Positions 37,515-49,780 of a stretch of 64,000 nucleotides of DNA are shown one piece after another. This DNA is from Paulownia fortunei (lineage: Eukaryota; Streptophyta; Magnoliopsida; Lamiales; Paulowniaceae), in assembly GCA_019321725.1 (NCBI GenBank), contig CM033116.1, positions 1,422,642 to 1,486,641 of the forward strand, read 5' to 3'. The translations under genes were made by a program, and so were the position numbers. Under the pieces are notes generated by a model that searched no databases, was not told the DNA's origin, and saw nothing but the letters and a program-made list of their open reading frames with translations. The first letter of the stretch is position 1. Each line of letters starts with the position of its first letter.

Positions 37515-39326
37515 ATGAGTAATTTTTCAGATGAAGGTAAGCTTTTCAATTTCCATAATATTTTGTAAACTGTATTAGTCATGTTCTAATTCCTTTTGAT
37601 ATTTATTGTCTCTTACACAGTGATGTATAACTTAAAAGGGTTTCATATATCTGACCATTGGAAAGCATGTTTTCAGTGAGTGCTAACAGCTAAAAAATTC
37701 AGTTTTTTTTAGCCAATAAACAAACTAAATGATCTTACAAGATGCATTAAGAATCCTTTTTGTTCCATCCATATCATTATAAGAAATTGTGCAATCAAGA
37801 AAAAGATAGAAGATCAGAAAAAATGAGAAGAAGAAATCTACAGATGCAAACAGAATGTAAAATTTTCTTTAAGCATGTAACTAAATTTGGGTATGACACC
37901 ATAAAAGTTGTTTTAACTCTAGTAAGAGTTCCTTCCATCCTCACAAAAAGCTGATGCACGATCTGGACCTTGAAGAGTTTTTATGTTCTTCAAGGGGCAG
38001 GAATTTCATTATATACAAAGATTTTTCTGGCTCATCCATCTCGTATAATTGTGCTGCTATCGTTGTACATTTTAAGCGGGAAAAAAAAAAAGATTCAATG
38101 AATGTACAAATTTGCTCAGTTTGTTCTTTCTTTCTTTCTTTTGTTTTTGGGGGTGGATGTTGTGGATATGTTATGACGTCTGTGCCTTCACTTTATCATT
38201 TTACATGTGTCCTTTGTTTATGGAAAAATTAAATTGACTTCTGCCATTGCTTGTCATTGTATTGTTCATCATGCAGAGTCAGTTGGTTCCTCAGACTTTC
38301 ACCATCTTACTATTGGGGATCAAGTAAGTTCTAAACCTCATCATGGTTCGCCTACTGGAAGTGAAAAGGTAAATTAAATCCCATCTCTAAGCTTATAAAT
38401 GTAATTGATACTATGCACGATAAAAAAAGAACTGAATTTTATTATATACAGTTTCAGGAAGCAAATGGAAGTCCTACAGAGCATAGTTATCCAATCTGCC
38501 TAAACATTGTTCCCTTCGAACCTGTACCTGAGCTTGCTGGTGAACAACCAAGGTAAAATGTATACATTATTGACTTGAATTCATATTAAATCTGTTTTTC
38601 AACCAAACTACAAGTTAGGAGGTTGACCTTTAGTCGAAGAAACAAGAAAGTTTAACGTCCTTAAATGTAAGTTATATTAAGAGTTGAGCCAGAGCTGTAT
38701 GGAACATTATGTGACTAAAATTACAACTACTCCATATCAGTACCAACCTTCTTGAAGAGTAGGACTAAATGTTCTATTCACATGTATAGTTTGAGTACAT
38801 ATTAATATTTTGCATTTATCAGTTTTGGACATTTTTTAGTAAATGTATCTTTTAAGTATGCTGATGAAGAGGAATTCTGAGACGGCATCATCTGCTTTCA
38901 GTTTCTAACCTTTAATCATTCAGAGAGAGTGTTTGTTCTTTCTTTTCTTTAGTCAATGTTTCATGAAACATGTACTCTTTCACATTCTGTGTGATGTCTT
39001 TTTGTTTTGCTGATTTAATCTTCTGTATAAAATCATGCCCTTGATACTAAAGAAACAATGAAAGAAGAAGATACAAAGGATTTGAGAAGTATGCAGAGCC
39101 ATCCAGGAAACCAAATCATAAGAGAACAACATCAGAAGCAGTACAGATCACAAGTGAGCCAGGTCAACAGAGACAGGGATACTCTGCTTTAAGAATGAGA
39201 GCTGACAATGATCCTGCAGTGGTACACGAAGATATGTCTGCATCAGTGGCGAATTCTAATGTCACCCATGCTGGAAGAAATAGAAAACATGGTTCCACAA
39301 GAAAATCATCCATCCCCAAAAAATGA
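37515..39326 (+). CDS. Uncharacterised basic protein, tandem copy B (162 aa)
   Basis: Not recognised; paralogue of the gene at 31513-33144. Exons 37515-37536, 38277-38368, 38452-38552 and 39053-39326 (TGA) have the same lengths and phases as copy A (22, 92, 101 and 274 nt) and give 162 residues starting MSNFSDEESVG and ending SSIPKK. It shares YPICLNIVPFEPVPEL and YSALRMRADNDPAVV. Differences from A are scattered and mostly change amino acids, so constraint on exons 1-4 is weak or recently relaxed. A GT within exon 4 (GCAGTG|GTACAC, 39221/39222) could splice in frame to the conserved block at 39505, replacing the tail by a different 59-residue one; in copy A an extra G breaks that frame. Which tail is used is unknown. 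Confidence 0.6.
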
Positions 39327-39504
39327 AGAAACATAGACATGAATGGTGCCGGCATAGAGAATCATGAACATGAATTTTAGTAGTTGGTAGCAAATAGGAC
39401 ACAATTAGTTGTAAGGAACAACTTAAGACAGAACTTCTTTCCCATATTCAATTTTCATTCTGCTTGTCAGTTACTTTTCATAATTGAAATGCAAAGTGAT
39501 GCAG

Positions 39505-39846
39505 GGGACCTCAAGGGGATTCATCCCTAAGACTAGAGGTATGTTGAAGGGAAAGCAAGGCAAATTTTACATAGGAGCTGAATCATGTAACCTATTTGTT
39601 GGTGGAAGAACAAACGTCAGACGGATCAGTATTGATAATACAAATATGGAAAAACCGGATACTTGGACATGCAGAACTTAGCATTTAAAATGATCAGGCT
39701 GATCCTAAACTTAAGAATCAAGAGATTTAGCTAAGAAACAAGCAAAACTAGACCTAAACAGACACTCTTGAATGAAATAATTACATTCTTTATCAGTTCT
39801 CAGGTTGGTGGAAAACTCATCCTTAAGTCTTAAATATTGCATGACA
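39505..39846 (+). other. Conserved block of unit B with a 57-codon frame
   Basis: Counterpart of 33321-33662. It starts after the acceptor-like AGTGATGCAG. The frame GGG ACC TCA runs open to TAG at 39679-39681. It has one G fewer than A just after the acceptor, so here the block reads in frame with a splice from inside exon 4. The non-coding part after the stop is also identical to A. Confidence 0.5.
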
Positions 39847-41555
39847 AAAGAAACCCTGATCAATCCTTTCCCTATCCTTTTTCCAGTGTGATTGATGAGT
39901 AACAGAAGCTGGTGTAGATGACAATATGATCAGTTTACATGCAATAATTCTGTCAGCAAAAACTGTTCTTAAACTTGATCTTTATTGCATAATTTGAGAA
40001 GTCAATGTATTTGGATAGGGTTATCTATTGATTATACAAGTATACAATGTTAGCCATGAACTCGTGCATTGTTGATCCTTGTTACAACAACTAACTTGCA
40101 ATATTGTTACTGTAGGTAATATATTATCCATAACAGAAGCGCATTTAACAGAATGTGTAACCAGATCTTATCTATGTTCATCATTGTAAAGGAGCAAAAG
40201 AAAGTCTTTAGCCAAGCTTGGACTGTGCCACTATGCAATATTGAAATACCCTCATTCTGTTTCTGTGGAGGAAAGGAGGAGATTCTTTGAGCTATGAATT
40301 GTGATGGAATGAGATCCTTGTCGGTTTATCCAACTTTTTTTTCATGCTTTGGTCAATCATGAAAAGATTCCAGAGAGAATGAAGAGAGAAGTTCAATAAA
40401 CAAGTAAGATCAAATAGAACTCCTAGAAAGCTTGCACCTCATTTTCTGTTTGACCTGCTAGAAGTACTACAAGTTTTTGAAATGATAGATCACCATCCTC
40501 TAAATCCACTAAAATGTTGATAAAGAAGAATGCTTAAGTGAAATAAATTTGTTCTCATAATTTTTTTTGTATCTCCTTCAGGATAAAAAGTTTAGCACTA
40601 GCAGCAATACTTGATACATACTTCCAAAGTTCCTCTTTTTTTTTATTTTTTATTTGGCAATCGGATATGGTAAAAAATGATTATGATAGATCAATTATTC
40701 TATTCGCACGTAAAATTTGCATGCATACGATGAAACTGCATATATGTGAAAATCTTGTGCATATGTCAACGTTAACTTTGTATACGTGAAATCATTGTAC
40801 ATATATAACTTGTTTGGTGAGTTATCTTCAGAACATTCTATTTCATAAGTATTAGTTTTTTATGTTAAAATTGTTGTATTTTAAATCTCAAAAGATCATC
40901 ATGAGGTCTATTTTTTTCTTCCTTCATGTACTTTTACCTATATACTCGTGCTCTCTATGTTTTGTGAGACAAGAATACTTTATGAAGGAAGAAATAGTGA
41001 TTTGTTATATTTGCACACGTACTTTTATTGACCCTTTTCTTTTACAAAATATTTATTTCTTTTATTCGCGTATAGTATTAAATTAGAATCTTCATTTACT
41101 TATTATTGACGACTTTAGTTGAATCAAATAAATACTGATAATCATATAACTACAAAACTAAGTGAACACACTAAATTACATTCTAAAACTATTAACTTTT
41201 ATCTTGTTGGCTAGTATTGTTAGCATCAAATGTGATTAAAATTTTATATTTTCAACTTGAGAAGGCAAACAATGAAAATCTCAGAGCAAGATGCTAATCC
41301 GATAGACCAAAATGTCACTCACGATGAACATCTAAGTAGCCAAGGTAAGAAGTAATTCCATTTATCCCAACCATACTAACTAATCTCCCATGTAAATATC
41401 AAATGCTTTCGTATAAACTTCCAATTCCAACTTGTTTGGTACACAATTTTAACAAATAATTTAACAAATCTTATAGATTTAAATCCTGAATTGTTGCTAA
41501 CATTTAAGCATCCAACAAAAGCAGTCATAGTTTCCATGCAAATCCTATCATTCGT

Positions 41556-41697
41556 TCCAGTTGGAGTTGCATCTCATATTGTATATCATAAATGCATGTC
41601 AAGTATATAAAATATTTTATTAAATATATATTTATCATGAATCATATACACTTGACATGTATATATGATGTGCAATACGAGATATAACGCTAAAATA
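41556..41697. repeat. Hairpin (inverted repeat) in unit B
   Basis: Equivalent of the unit A hairpin: the left arm has GAGTTGCATCTCATATTGTA and the right arm has TGTGCAATACGAGATATAAC. A second copy of the right-arm sequence, TAATGTGCAATATGAGGTGC, lies at about 41937-41956, so part of the region was duplicated again within unit B. Confidence 0.65.
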
Positions 41698-41778
41698 GAA
41701 GATTCAAATTGTTCCCTAATGTCTTTGGCATTGCAAATTGACCCATAATATGATGTTCATGCCTTACGTTATTAGATT

Positions 41779-42200
41779 TAAGTAGGGCTACAAAGCACTA
41801 AAGATGTCTCAGCAAATAGTTTCCTAGCTCATTAGCTGTTAGGCCACTTAACAAGAAAAACAAGCGCTCCAAAATCAAGATGTCTCATATTGCACAAATG
41901 AAGAAAGCCAAAGCAAAGGAATACACTTTGTATCTATAATGTGCAATATGAGGTGCAACATAAAATTGAAATAGAAGATTCAAATTGGTTCGATAATGCC
42001 TTTGGCTATAGAACACTGAAAACGTCTGCTAAGCCTTAAAGGAACCCTTCTTGTAAGCATACAACACGGGGAGAAACAAGGGGCGCAAATGCAGCAACCC
42101 AAAGCAGAGGAAGGTACACTTCACTTAGAATGAGAGCAGAAAATCATCCTGAAGTGTTGAAAAAATTGAATGCCAAAAACTGCATCAGTGGATCACTCTA
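41779..42200 (+). pseudogene. Two decayed last-exon copies in unit B
   Basis: The first begins CTACAAAGCACTAAAGATGT at about 41779 and loses similarity after about 40 bp. The second, from about 42007, is longer and reads GRYTSLRMRAENHPEVLKKL before a stop near 42200. Both align to exon 4 of the array gene but have stops and no matching upstream exons. Confidence 0.6.
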
Positions 42201-42779
42201 ATAGATTTGCATCCTTTTATTTCTTTATAATTTTGGTTAAATCGTAATAATTTTGATCTACATATTTAAAAAATTGTCAGGAAAAGTATGTTAGAAAACT
42301 TGGTGATGGTCACCACCATTCATATCTTTGATTCACAACTCAATTAATGTATTATTCTTTTAGTAAATTTACCTAAGATTAATGCACAACCATAAAATGA
42401 AGTTTTAAGTAGATGTCATTTACTTAAATTCACGTAAAATTTCACGCTGTGCAGAAAAAGAGAATATTTTAAAATGATAATTTACGATATGAATATGTTA
42501 AAACGATGTTTCATAATATGAACATGCTTAAATGATATTTAAGATATTTGTTGCACGTTCAATGCACGTAACAGAACATGCACTTAGAAGCAAAGTTAGT
42601 TCGATTCTAAGACGGAATCTTTGCTTTCAGTTTCTAACATTTAATCATTCAGTGCGAGTGTTTGTCTTTTTTCTTTTCAATAGTCAATAATTCAAGAAAC
42701 ATGTACTTCACATCTGTGTGATGTCTTTTTGTTTTGCTGATTTATTCTACTGTATAAAATCATCCCCTTGATACTAAAG

Positions 42780-43095
42780 CAACTATGAAAGAAGAGGATA
42801 CAAAGCACTAAAGAAGTCTGCAGAGCCATCCAGGAAACCAAGTCATAAGCGCACAACATCAGAAGCAGTAGAGATCACAAATGTGCCAGGTCAACAGAGA
42901 CAGAGATACTCTGCTTTAAGAATGAGAGCTGACAATCATCCTGCAGTGGTACGCGAATATATGTCAGCATCAGTGGAGTATACCAATGTCACTCAAGCTG
43001 GAAGAATCAGAAAAACATGGTTCCTCAAGAAAATCATCCATCCCCCAAAAAATAAGAAATGGAGACATGAATGGTGCCGGCATAGAGAATCATAA
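42780..43095 (+). pseudogene. Orphan last exon of the array gene (unit C)
   Basis: After a conserved acceptor (ACTAAAG) the frame matches exon 4 of copies A and B through RYSALRMRADNHPAVV and NVTQAGR. One added A in AGAAAAACATGG then shifts it, so the tail reads on to HEWCRHRES before TAA instead of ending SSIPKK. Exons 1-3 are absent from unit C, so no normal product is expected. Confidence 0.7.
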
Positions 43096-44334
43096 ACATG
43101 ATTTTTAGTAGTTGATAGCAATAGGACACATTTAGTTGTGAGGAACAACTTATGACAGAAGTTCTTTCCCATTCTCAATTTCATTCTGCTTGTCAGTTAC
43201 TTTTCATAATTGAAATGCACAATGATGCAGGATAACCTCATTTCATGGTAGTAGAAACCCTGATCAATCCATAACTGCAATGCATCTGACAGAATGACTA
43301 ACCACCTCTTATCTATGTTCATCATTGTAAAGGAGCTAAAGAAAGTCTTTACCCAAGTGCAATATTTGAACTACCCTCACTTTGTTTATGTGGAGGAAAG
43401 GAGGAGATTCTTTAAGCCATGAGTTTTGATGGAATGAGATCCTCGTCAGTTTGTCCAACTTTGTTACATGCTTTGCTCAATCATGAAAAGATTCAAGAGG
43501 GAATGAAGAGAAAAGTTCAATAAACATGTTTGATCAAATACTAACTCCTAGAAGCATGCACCTCATGTATGTTTTATCTGCTAGAAGTAATTCAAGTTTG
43601 AAATAATAGATCGCCACCCTCTAAATCCACTAAAATGTTGATGAAGAAGAATTCTTTAAGGAACTATTAAACGAATTTGTTCTCGTAATTTTTATTTTTT
43701 TTTGGTATCTCCTATAGGCTTTTTTTTTTTAGTACTAGCAGCAATACAAACAGCACATGCTTTCAAAGTTTTTTTGCAATCGGATATGATAAAAAAAAAT
43801 TGCATATAGATCAATTATTCTATTCGCATGTGAAATTTGCATGCATTTGTGAAATTTTGTATATGTGAAAATCTTATGTATATGTAAATGTGAACTTTGT
43901 ATAAGTGAGAATCTTGTGCACGTTCAACTTATTTGGTGCATTATTTTCAAAACGTTCTAAAATATGAAGTATTAGTTTTGATGTTAAAATTGCTGTATTT
44001 AAATCCCAAATATCACCATGATGTCTATTTTTCTTCATGATTTATGTACTTTTTGCTATATTCTCATGTTGTGTGAGAAAAAAATACTAATTAATGAAGA
44101 AAGAAAGAGTTAATTTGTTATGTTTGATGTTTGCATTCATACTTTTATTGATATGTTTATTTCTTTTATTTGCAAATAATATTAAATTAAAATCTGTGAC
44201 TGCTAATTATTTGTTACTTTAGTTGAATCAAGTAAATATTGATAATTAAATAATTTTCAACTTTAATTTTGATTTACCTATTGAAGACAAAACCAAGTGA
44301 ATACACTAAATTACATTCTAAAACTATTAGATAT

Positions 44335-44590
44335 TTGCCATTTTATATTTTTTAAATGGCATTGCATGTTTTTGCATTTCAAATTTGTTTTTTGGCATTC
44401 TTTTAACTCGTCTCTATAAAATTGTATCCACATATATATAATGACACTATTTTTTTCTATTAAAAATTGTAGCTTGCCTCCAAAATCAAACTTGCATTTA
44501 GCATTTGTTGTTTAAACAACCTCTGGATCAATAATATATATATATATATATTAAAAACATATGATTTGAAGTAAAAATTGTGATGCACTT
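44335..44590. repeat. Dispersed repeat, copy 1 (in unit C)
   Basis: Shares, in the same orientation, AAATGGCATTGCATG, GCATTCTTTTAACTCG, CATATATATAATGACACTA, TTTGTTGTTTAAACAACC and AACATATGATTTGAAG with 47555-47765. The second copy lies outside the recognisable end of unit C. It may be part of a fourth, badly decayed unit or a separate mobile repeat. Confidence 0.6.
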
Positions 44591-44879
44591 AAAAATAATT
44601 TTCAACTTATGTTGCACACTCTAAATCATGATTAATGATATTGCAAAAATTACTCTATATGTTTAAACATGGAATGATTTCCTATAAAATTCCAATTCAA
44701 CAAATTTTGCTAACATTTAAGCATCCAACAAAAGCACACAACACTCGTCGTGCAAATCCTATCCTATCTTCTAATTTGGTGTTACATCTTGTAAGCGCTC
44801 GTCACAAATATATTCCAAGTGTATACAATATTTCATTAAATCTATATTTATTCGTGAACTATATATAGTGACATGAGGG

Positions 44880-44965
44880 ACAAATGCTGAAACACAAAGT
44901 AGAGGAAGGTACATCTAAATTAGAAAGAGGGCAGAAAACCATCCTGTGCAGTGGTGAAAAACAAT
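44880..44965 (+). pseudogene. Decayed last-exon copy (unit C)
   Basis: AAAGTAGAGGAAGGTACATC and GAGGGCAGAAAACCATCCTG align with the RYTSLRMRAENHP stretch of the decayed copies in units A and B; here the frame reads GRYI, stop, IRKRAENHP. Clearly non-functional. Confidence 0.55.
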
Positions 44966-45700
44966 TAATGCTAAAAACAACAATAGTGGGTCACTCCAAT
45001 AGATTTGCTTTCTTTTATTTCTTTATATTTCATATTGGAAGTAATTCATGATCTACTAAATTTCAGTTAAATTATAATAATTTTTTATCTATCTATTTGA
45101 AAAATGATCAATAGGAGCAGGTGTGTTGAGACATTTGACGTGGTGGTGGTCACCACCATTCATATATTTGATTCACAACTAAATTAATGTATTGTTTTTA
45201 GTATATTTACCTGAAATTAATACACAACCATAAAATAAAGTTTTATGTAGATGTCATTTAACTTAATTCATGTAAAATTTTACAATGTGCAGAAAAAGAG
45301 AATATGTTTAAACGATACTTCACGATATGAAGTGAAAGAACATGCACTTAGAAGTAAAGTTTGTGATTAGTGTTAAGCACAACATGTCAAAACTCTATTG
45401 CATAATTATATTATTTAATGATTATTATATAAAAATATAATTCACAAAAAAAAAGAGACTTTTATCTACTTTGTAAAACTAGTATATTAATATCATATTC
45501 TAGTATCTTTATTGTTTCTTTAATTTTTTGTTCTAATGGGTAATTAGTATAAATTTATAATTATTTTCCTGTGTTAGTCATTTTTGGGGTTAAACTTGAT
45601 ATCTCCTTATCTTATTAGATATATATATATATATTGATATTTTAAATATTTTTTTATATATTTTGGTGGAATTATAATTCTTTGGATGTTAGATTATTAT

Positions 45701-46901
45701 TGACATTTTTTATCTGAATATTGTTTATAAAACAAGAAATTCTTAAAATGCCATATGATGAAAATGTATCATCAAAGTATAGCAAAATGTTAGAATGGAT
45801 GATGAATTCTAACAAAATAACATTTTCTACAAAAAAAAAATTAGGAAGAATTTGTTACGAGGCATAACGAATTCACAATTGAATTCATTACGAATTCATT
45901 CGTTGTGAATTCGTTAGCCTCAGTATCAAATTCACATATTATATATATATTATGTGAATTATAGATATATTAGATATATTTTTTATATCTACATCATATA
46001 TAATTTTTAAAAAAAATTGTTAATAAATATAGGTTGTTTAGATTTTTATAAATTTACTAATATTTTATATGAATATTTATATATAATTATCTACGATATA
46101 TATATATATTTATACATTTACATACATTAAAATGTACATATTTCTATAAATATATAATAATTATAATAAATATATTTATGTGAATATATGATAAATATGT
46201 TTCCATTAAAATGTACATATCTCTCTCTCTCTCTATATATATAATTATGCCTATACATATTTATAAATGTATATATATATGCATATTTTTGTATAATATT
46301 TATAAATATTTATATTTAAATATATATTTATAAATATACATATAAAATATATATAAATATTTAAATATATATACAAATATGTTATATATAAATAGTAATA
46401 TATATATAAATGTATGGATGTTTATCAATATTTATTTATCATATATTTATAGAAATATGTACATTTTAATGTATGTAAATGTATATATATATATATATTG
46501 TAGATAATTATATATAAATATGCATATAAAATTTTAGTAAATTTATAAAAATCTAAATAACCTATATTTATTAACAATTTTTTTAAAAAAATATTTATGA
46601 TGTAGATATATAAAATATATATAATGTATCTAAAATATGTATAAAATACAATTGAATTTATTACCTCTAGTAACGAGTTCACAATGGACGAATTCATTAA
46701 AGTGTCAATTCATTAGGCCCGCTAACGAATTCTATCCATTTTTTTTTAATTTTTTTTGTAGAAAATATTATTTTGTCAAGCGAATCTTGATTAGAATTCG
46801 TCACCCACTCTAACGTTTTGCTATATTTTGATAATATTTTTTCATCATATGGTACTTCAAGAAATTTTTTTATTATAAACAATATTTAGATAAAAAAAGC
46901 G
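45701..46901. mobile_element. Foldback element of about 1.2 kb with long inverted arms
   Basis: Outer arms of about 470 bp (45701-46170 and 46432-46901) are reverse complements: the left end reads ATTTTTTATCTGAATATTG and the complement of the right end reads TTTTTTTATCTAAATATTG, with similarity continuing through CATATGATGAAAA and to TACATTAAAATGTACATATT. The centre is AT-rich without coding. Flanks GATTATTAT (45692-45700) and GATTGTCAT (46902-46910) match at 7 of 9 positions, and unit A has a single GAGTGTCAT at the same place. A 9-bp target duplication with long terminal inverted repeats suggests a non-autonomous Mutator-like element. Confidence 0.75.
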
Positions 46902-47040
46902 GATTGTCATCTGCTTACTTTGTGAGGTTGCATTGCTTCATATAGTTTTAATCATGTTATTTTTTAATAACATAGATAAAATAATAACTTGATTAAAAAA
47001 ATAGAACTAATAAAATTTCATCTTAAGGTATAGGAAGATT

Positions 47041-49780
47041 ATGATATTTTTCACAGCTTTGGGTCACTTTTATTTTCAATAAATATAAGTAATAATTTTT
47101 TATTATTTTAACATAGCCATGAGGTATTTTGTTAAGTTGACAAATATTTATTAAGAAACGACAATTATTTGAAATTTTGTGGAAGATACAAAAGTGGAAA
47201 AAAATATTATCAAAGAAAATATTTAGAAGTGAAATGTTATTTAAAATATGATATTTCTTGTATTCAAAGTCTATTTGTATATCTAAAAAGTACATTTTAA
47301 AGTCTATACTGAACAATATATACTTCAAATTGATTGACTTCTGTTAAATAATTTACACTAAAAATTAATCTAAATAAAATATGTCTCAGTAACCCAATAA
47401 CTTTATTCTGTATTGTGATGGTCCAAAAAATATGTAAAGCATATTTCTATCTCAATTGTTTTAAATTTTAAACTCAGTAATTTTTAGCTATATTTTTTCC
47501 GTTCCTTTTCAATTTCTCACTTCAACACATTTTAATATGTATTTTCCATTTTATTTTATTTAGATGGCATTATATTTTTTTGCATTTCAAAATCGTTTTT
47601 TGCATTCTTTTAATTTGCCTCTATAAAATATATCCACATATATATAATGCCACTATTTTTTCCTATTAAACAATTTGTTGTATTACGCAATTTGTTGTTT
47701 AAATAACCTTCATGATCGATAACATATTAAAAACATTTGATTTGAAAGTAAAAGTTGCGGTCACATAAAATCATTCGATTTCAAAATCAAGTCGATTAAT
47801 TAGGTATTTGCTCATTTTAGATTTTTCATAAGCAATATCAATTTAATAATTAGTCATTTGAAAAGTTTTAGTTATTCTTCACTTTTTAAAGTTCGTTTGC
47901 TATTTTTTTTTTTTTAAACTTTTTAGCTTATTTTCTGGAACGTATTCATTGTGAATTATATTTTCGTTTTAGCAACTTTATTATTACTTTCTAAATTTTT
48001 ATTAGATTAGTTCATTTTGTATTTATCATGCATAATGATTACAAAATTAACTTCCGATCTATTGACTTATTTAATTTGAAAAGTCCATTGTCAATCTGTT
48101 CGTACGTAAATATTTTAAAATTTTCCATCAATTTTACTGTATATATCCCTAGTAGAACAGAAATTTTGAAAATTTTTAAATTAATATCAAAGTGTCTAGA
48201 AAGAGTCGCCAAACTCAAAAACATTATAGGGGTACTTTTATCTAATAATTGTTTTACTTGTTTGATTGAGTACTATTGTATGATAAGTGAATGATGTATA
48301 AATTAACATATTGCTTAAATAACAAAAAAATTTAGTCATCAGTAAGGTTAGTGTACTTAAGTTAGTAAATATATAAGATAATATTTTTTTTTTCAATTTC
48401 TTTAGAGCTCAATAAAAATATAAATTAATAATTAGCAATATATATATAGTTCTAAATATTAAAGATTTTTTTTCTTTATACTTATATTTTTCTCATTTCA
48501 ATCTTTTTACAAAATATGCATCTAAAGTCTTTTATTTTTTTCTTTGTACCTAACTCAACCTCAAATGAATTCATCTTCCATAGTATTATATTTATTTTAT
48601 ATCTAACTACTTATTAATCTTTATATTAAATGTACGTATTCTATACATATACATAATAATATATTTTTTTTAATATTGTAACAATAACTTTTGTAATTCT
48701 CTATATACACATATTAATTTTTGACCACATAGCATTATATGCGAATTTTGATAAAAGAAAAAGGTACATGTATAAAAGTAATTAAAACATAAAAAATTCA
48801 TAAATAAATAAATATTCTTTTTAGTTCCAATAATATTCATTTCTATAAAGTTTTACTGTATGTAATAGCTGTCATTACAAAAATTTGAAGAAAAAGAGAT
48901 TTTAGTTTTCTCTACTTTAAAGAGCAGGCTACACTCTAGCAAATTGTTAACTCACCAGTATATAATTAGTTTGAAATTAATCAATTGCCCACATAGATAA
49001 CTTTAAATTTAAAATCAAAGCTGCTATGTTTAAAAATAGTCACATTATTCAAAATCTTTTATTCACAAACTATTTTGATTTTTGAGGACCGATATTGTAC
49101 GCTATAATATGCAAAAATTGTAATACAATAAAAGGAGATTTTAAATTTTGTTAGTTTGTAAAAAATCTTGAAGAAGATAGGAAATATATTATTAATTTGT
49201 TAATAAAATATAGATTCTCATCTAAAATCAAATATTTTACGGAATTATGTCCTGTTATTTTGTTTCCATATACAATTCATTTGAGAAAATAAAATAGAAT
49301 AAGATTTCATAAACTGCAATGACACTTCAGAAACAGGTCATTCCAGGTACTTTTTATTTATTTTCACCTTGATTATATAGGTTGATTTTTTATTATTTAA
49401 ATACTATTTTATTGGGCTCAAACTTATTTCTCATATTTTTATTTTGAAACATATTAAAATAAAATTTTATTTTTCAAAATGTAACAAAAATTCATGTCCA
49501 TATAAAAAGTGTGGTGTACCATTGACCAAATTTTTAAAACGAAAATACGTTTATCTCCTAATATATACTTTGTCACAAATACACCTAAAAATATATTTTG
49601 ATGTTTTTGAATTTTTACCATTTGAAAATTTTGAGCTTTTATAATCTGACGTGGAAATATCCAGAAGCTACATAAAATAGACAGTCATAAATTTGTCATT
49701 ACCGAGACAATGATTGAATGTTGTCTATCGACGATCATTTCATTTGAAGTCCGCTGACCAGTCCAAAACCCCAATTCTCC
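47041..49780. other. Intergenic, AT-rich, no gene seen
   Basis: Between the tandem array and the GCN5 leader. Very AT-rich with short frames only. It contains the second copy of a dispersed repeat (47555-47765). No gene, RNA or element ends are supported elsewhere in it. Confidence 0.5.
47555..47765. repeat. Dispersed repeat, copy 2
   Basis: Same orientation and order of motifs as 44335-44590 (GATGGCATTATATT, GCATTCTTTTAATTTGCC, CATATATATAATGCCACTA, TTTGTTGTTTAAATAACC), with small indels. About 3.2 kb separates the two copies. Confidence 0.6.

Larger units (their letters stand above)
36691..42596. repeat. Tandem array unit B (about 5.9 kb)
   Basis: Second direct copy. It starts at the same GGCTTAGCTGGTTCAAT as unit A and ends at GCACTTAGAAGCAAAGTT, where A continues with GTTTGCAAAATATG but B jumps to sequence equivalent to its own 38876, the start of unit C. 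It carries an intact gene (37515-39326), the conserved block (39505-39846), the hairpin (41556-41697) and decayed last-exon copies (from about 41779 and at 42007-42200). Confidence 0.9.
42597..47040. repeat. Tandem array unit C, truncated and interrupted
   Basis: Third copy. It lacks the left half (promoter and exons 1-3), starting at TTCTAAGACGGAATC, which matches unit B near 38876. It keeps exon 4 (42780-43095), lacks the conserved block (GATGCAGGATAACC then directly AGTAGAAACC), and continues through the hairpin and right-hand sequence to about 47040. It is interrupted by a foldback element (45701-46901), whose empty site is seen in unit A at 36333-36341. Confidence 0.85.

Noticed and set aside
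46425..46882. Two open frames on the minus strand (90 and 61 codons) in the foldback region
   Set aside because: They lie in the AT-rich right arm of the inverted repeat, are rich in Ile, Tyr, Lys and Asn, and have no family motif; expected by chance in such sequence.
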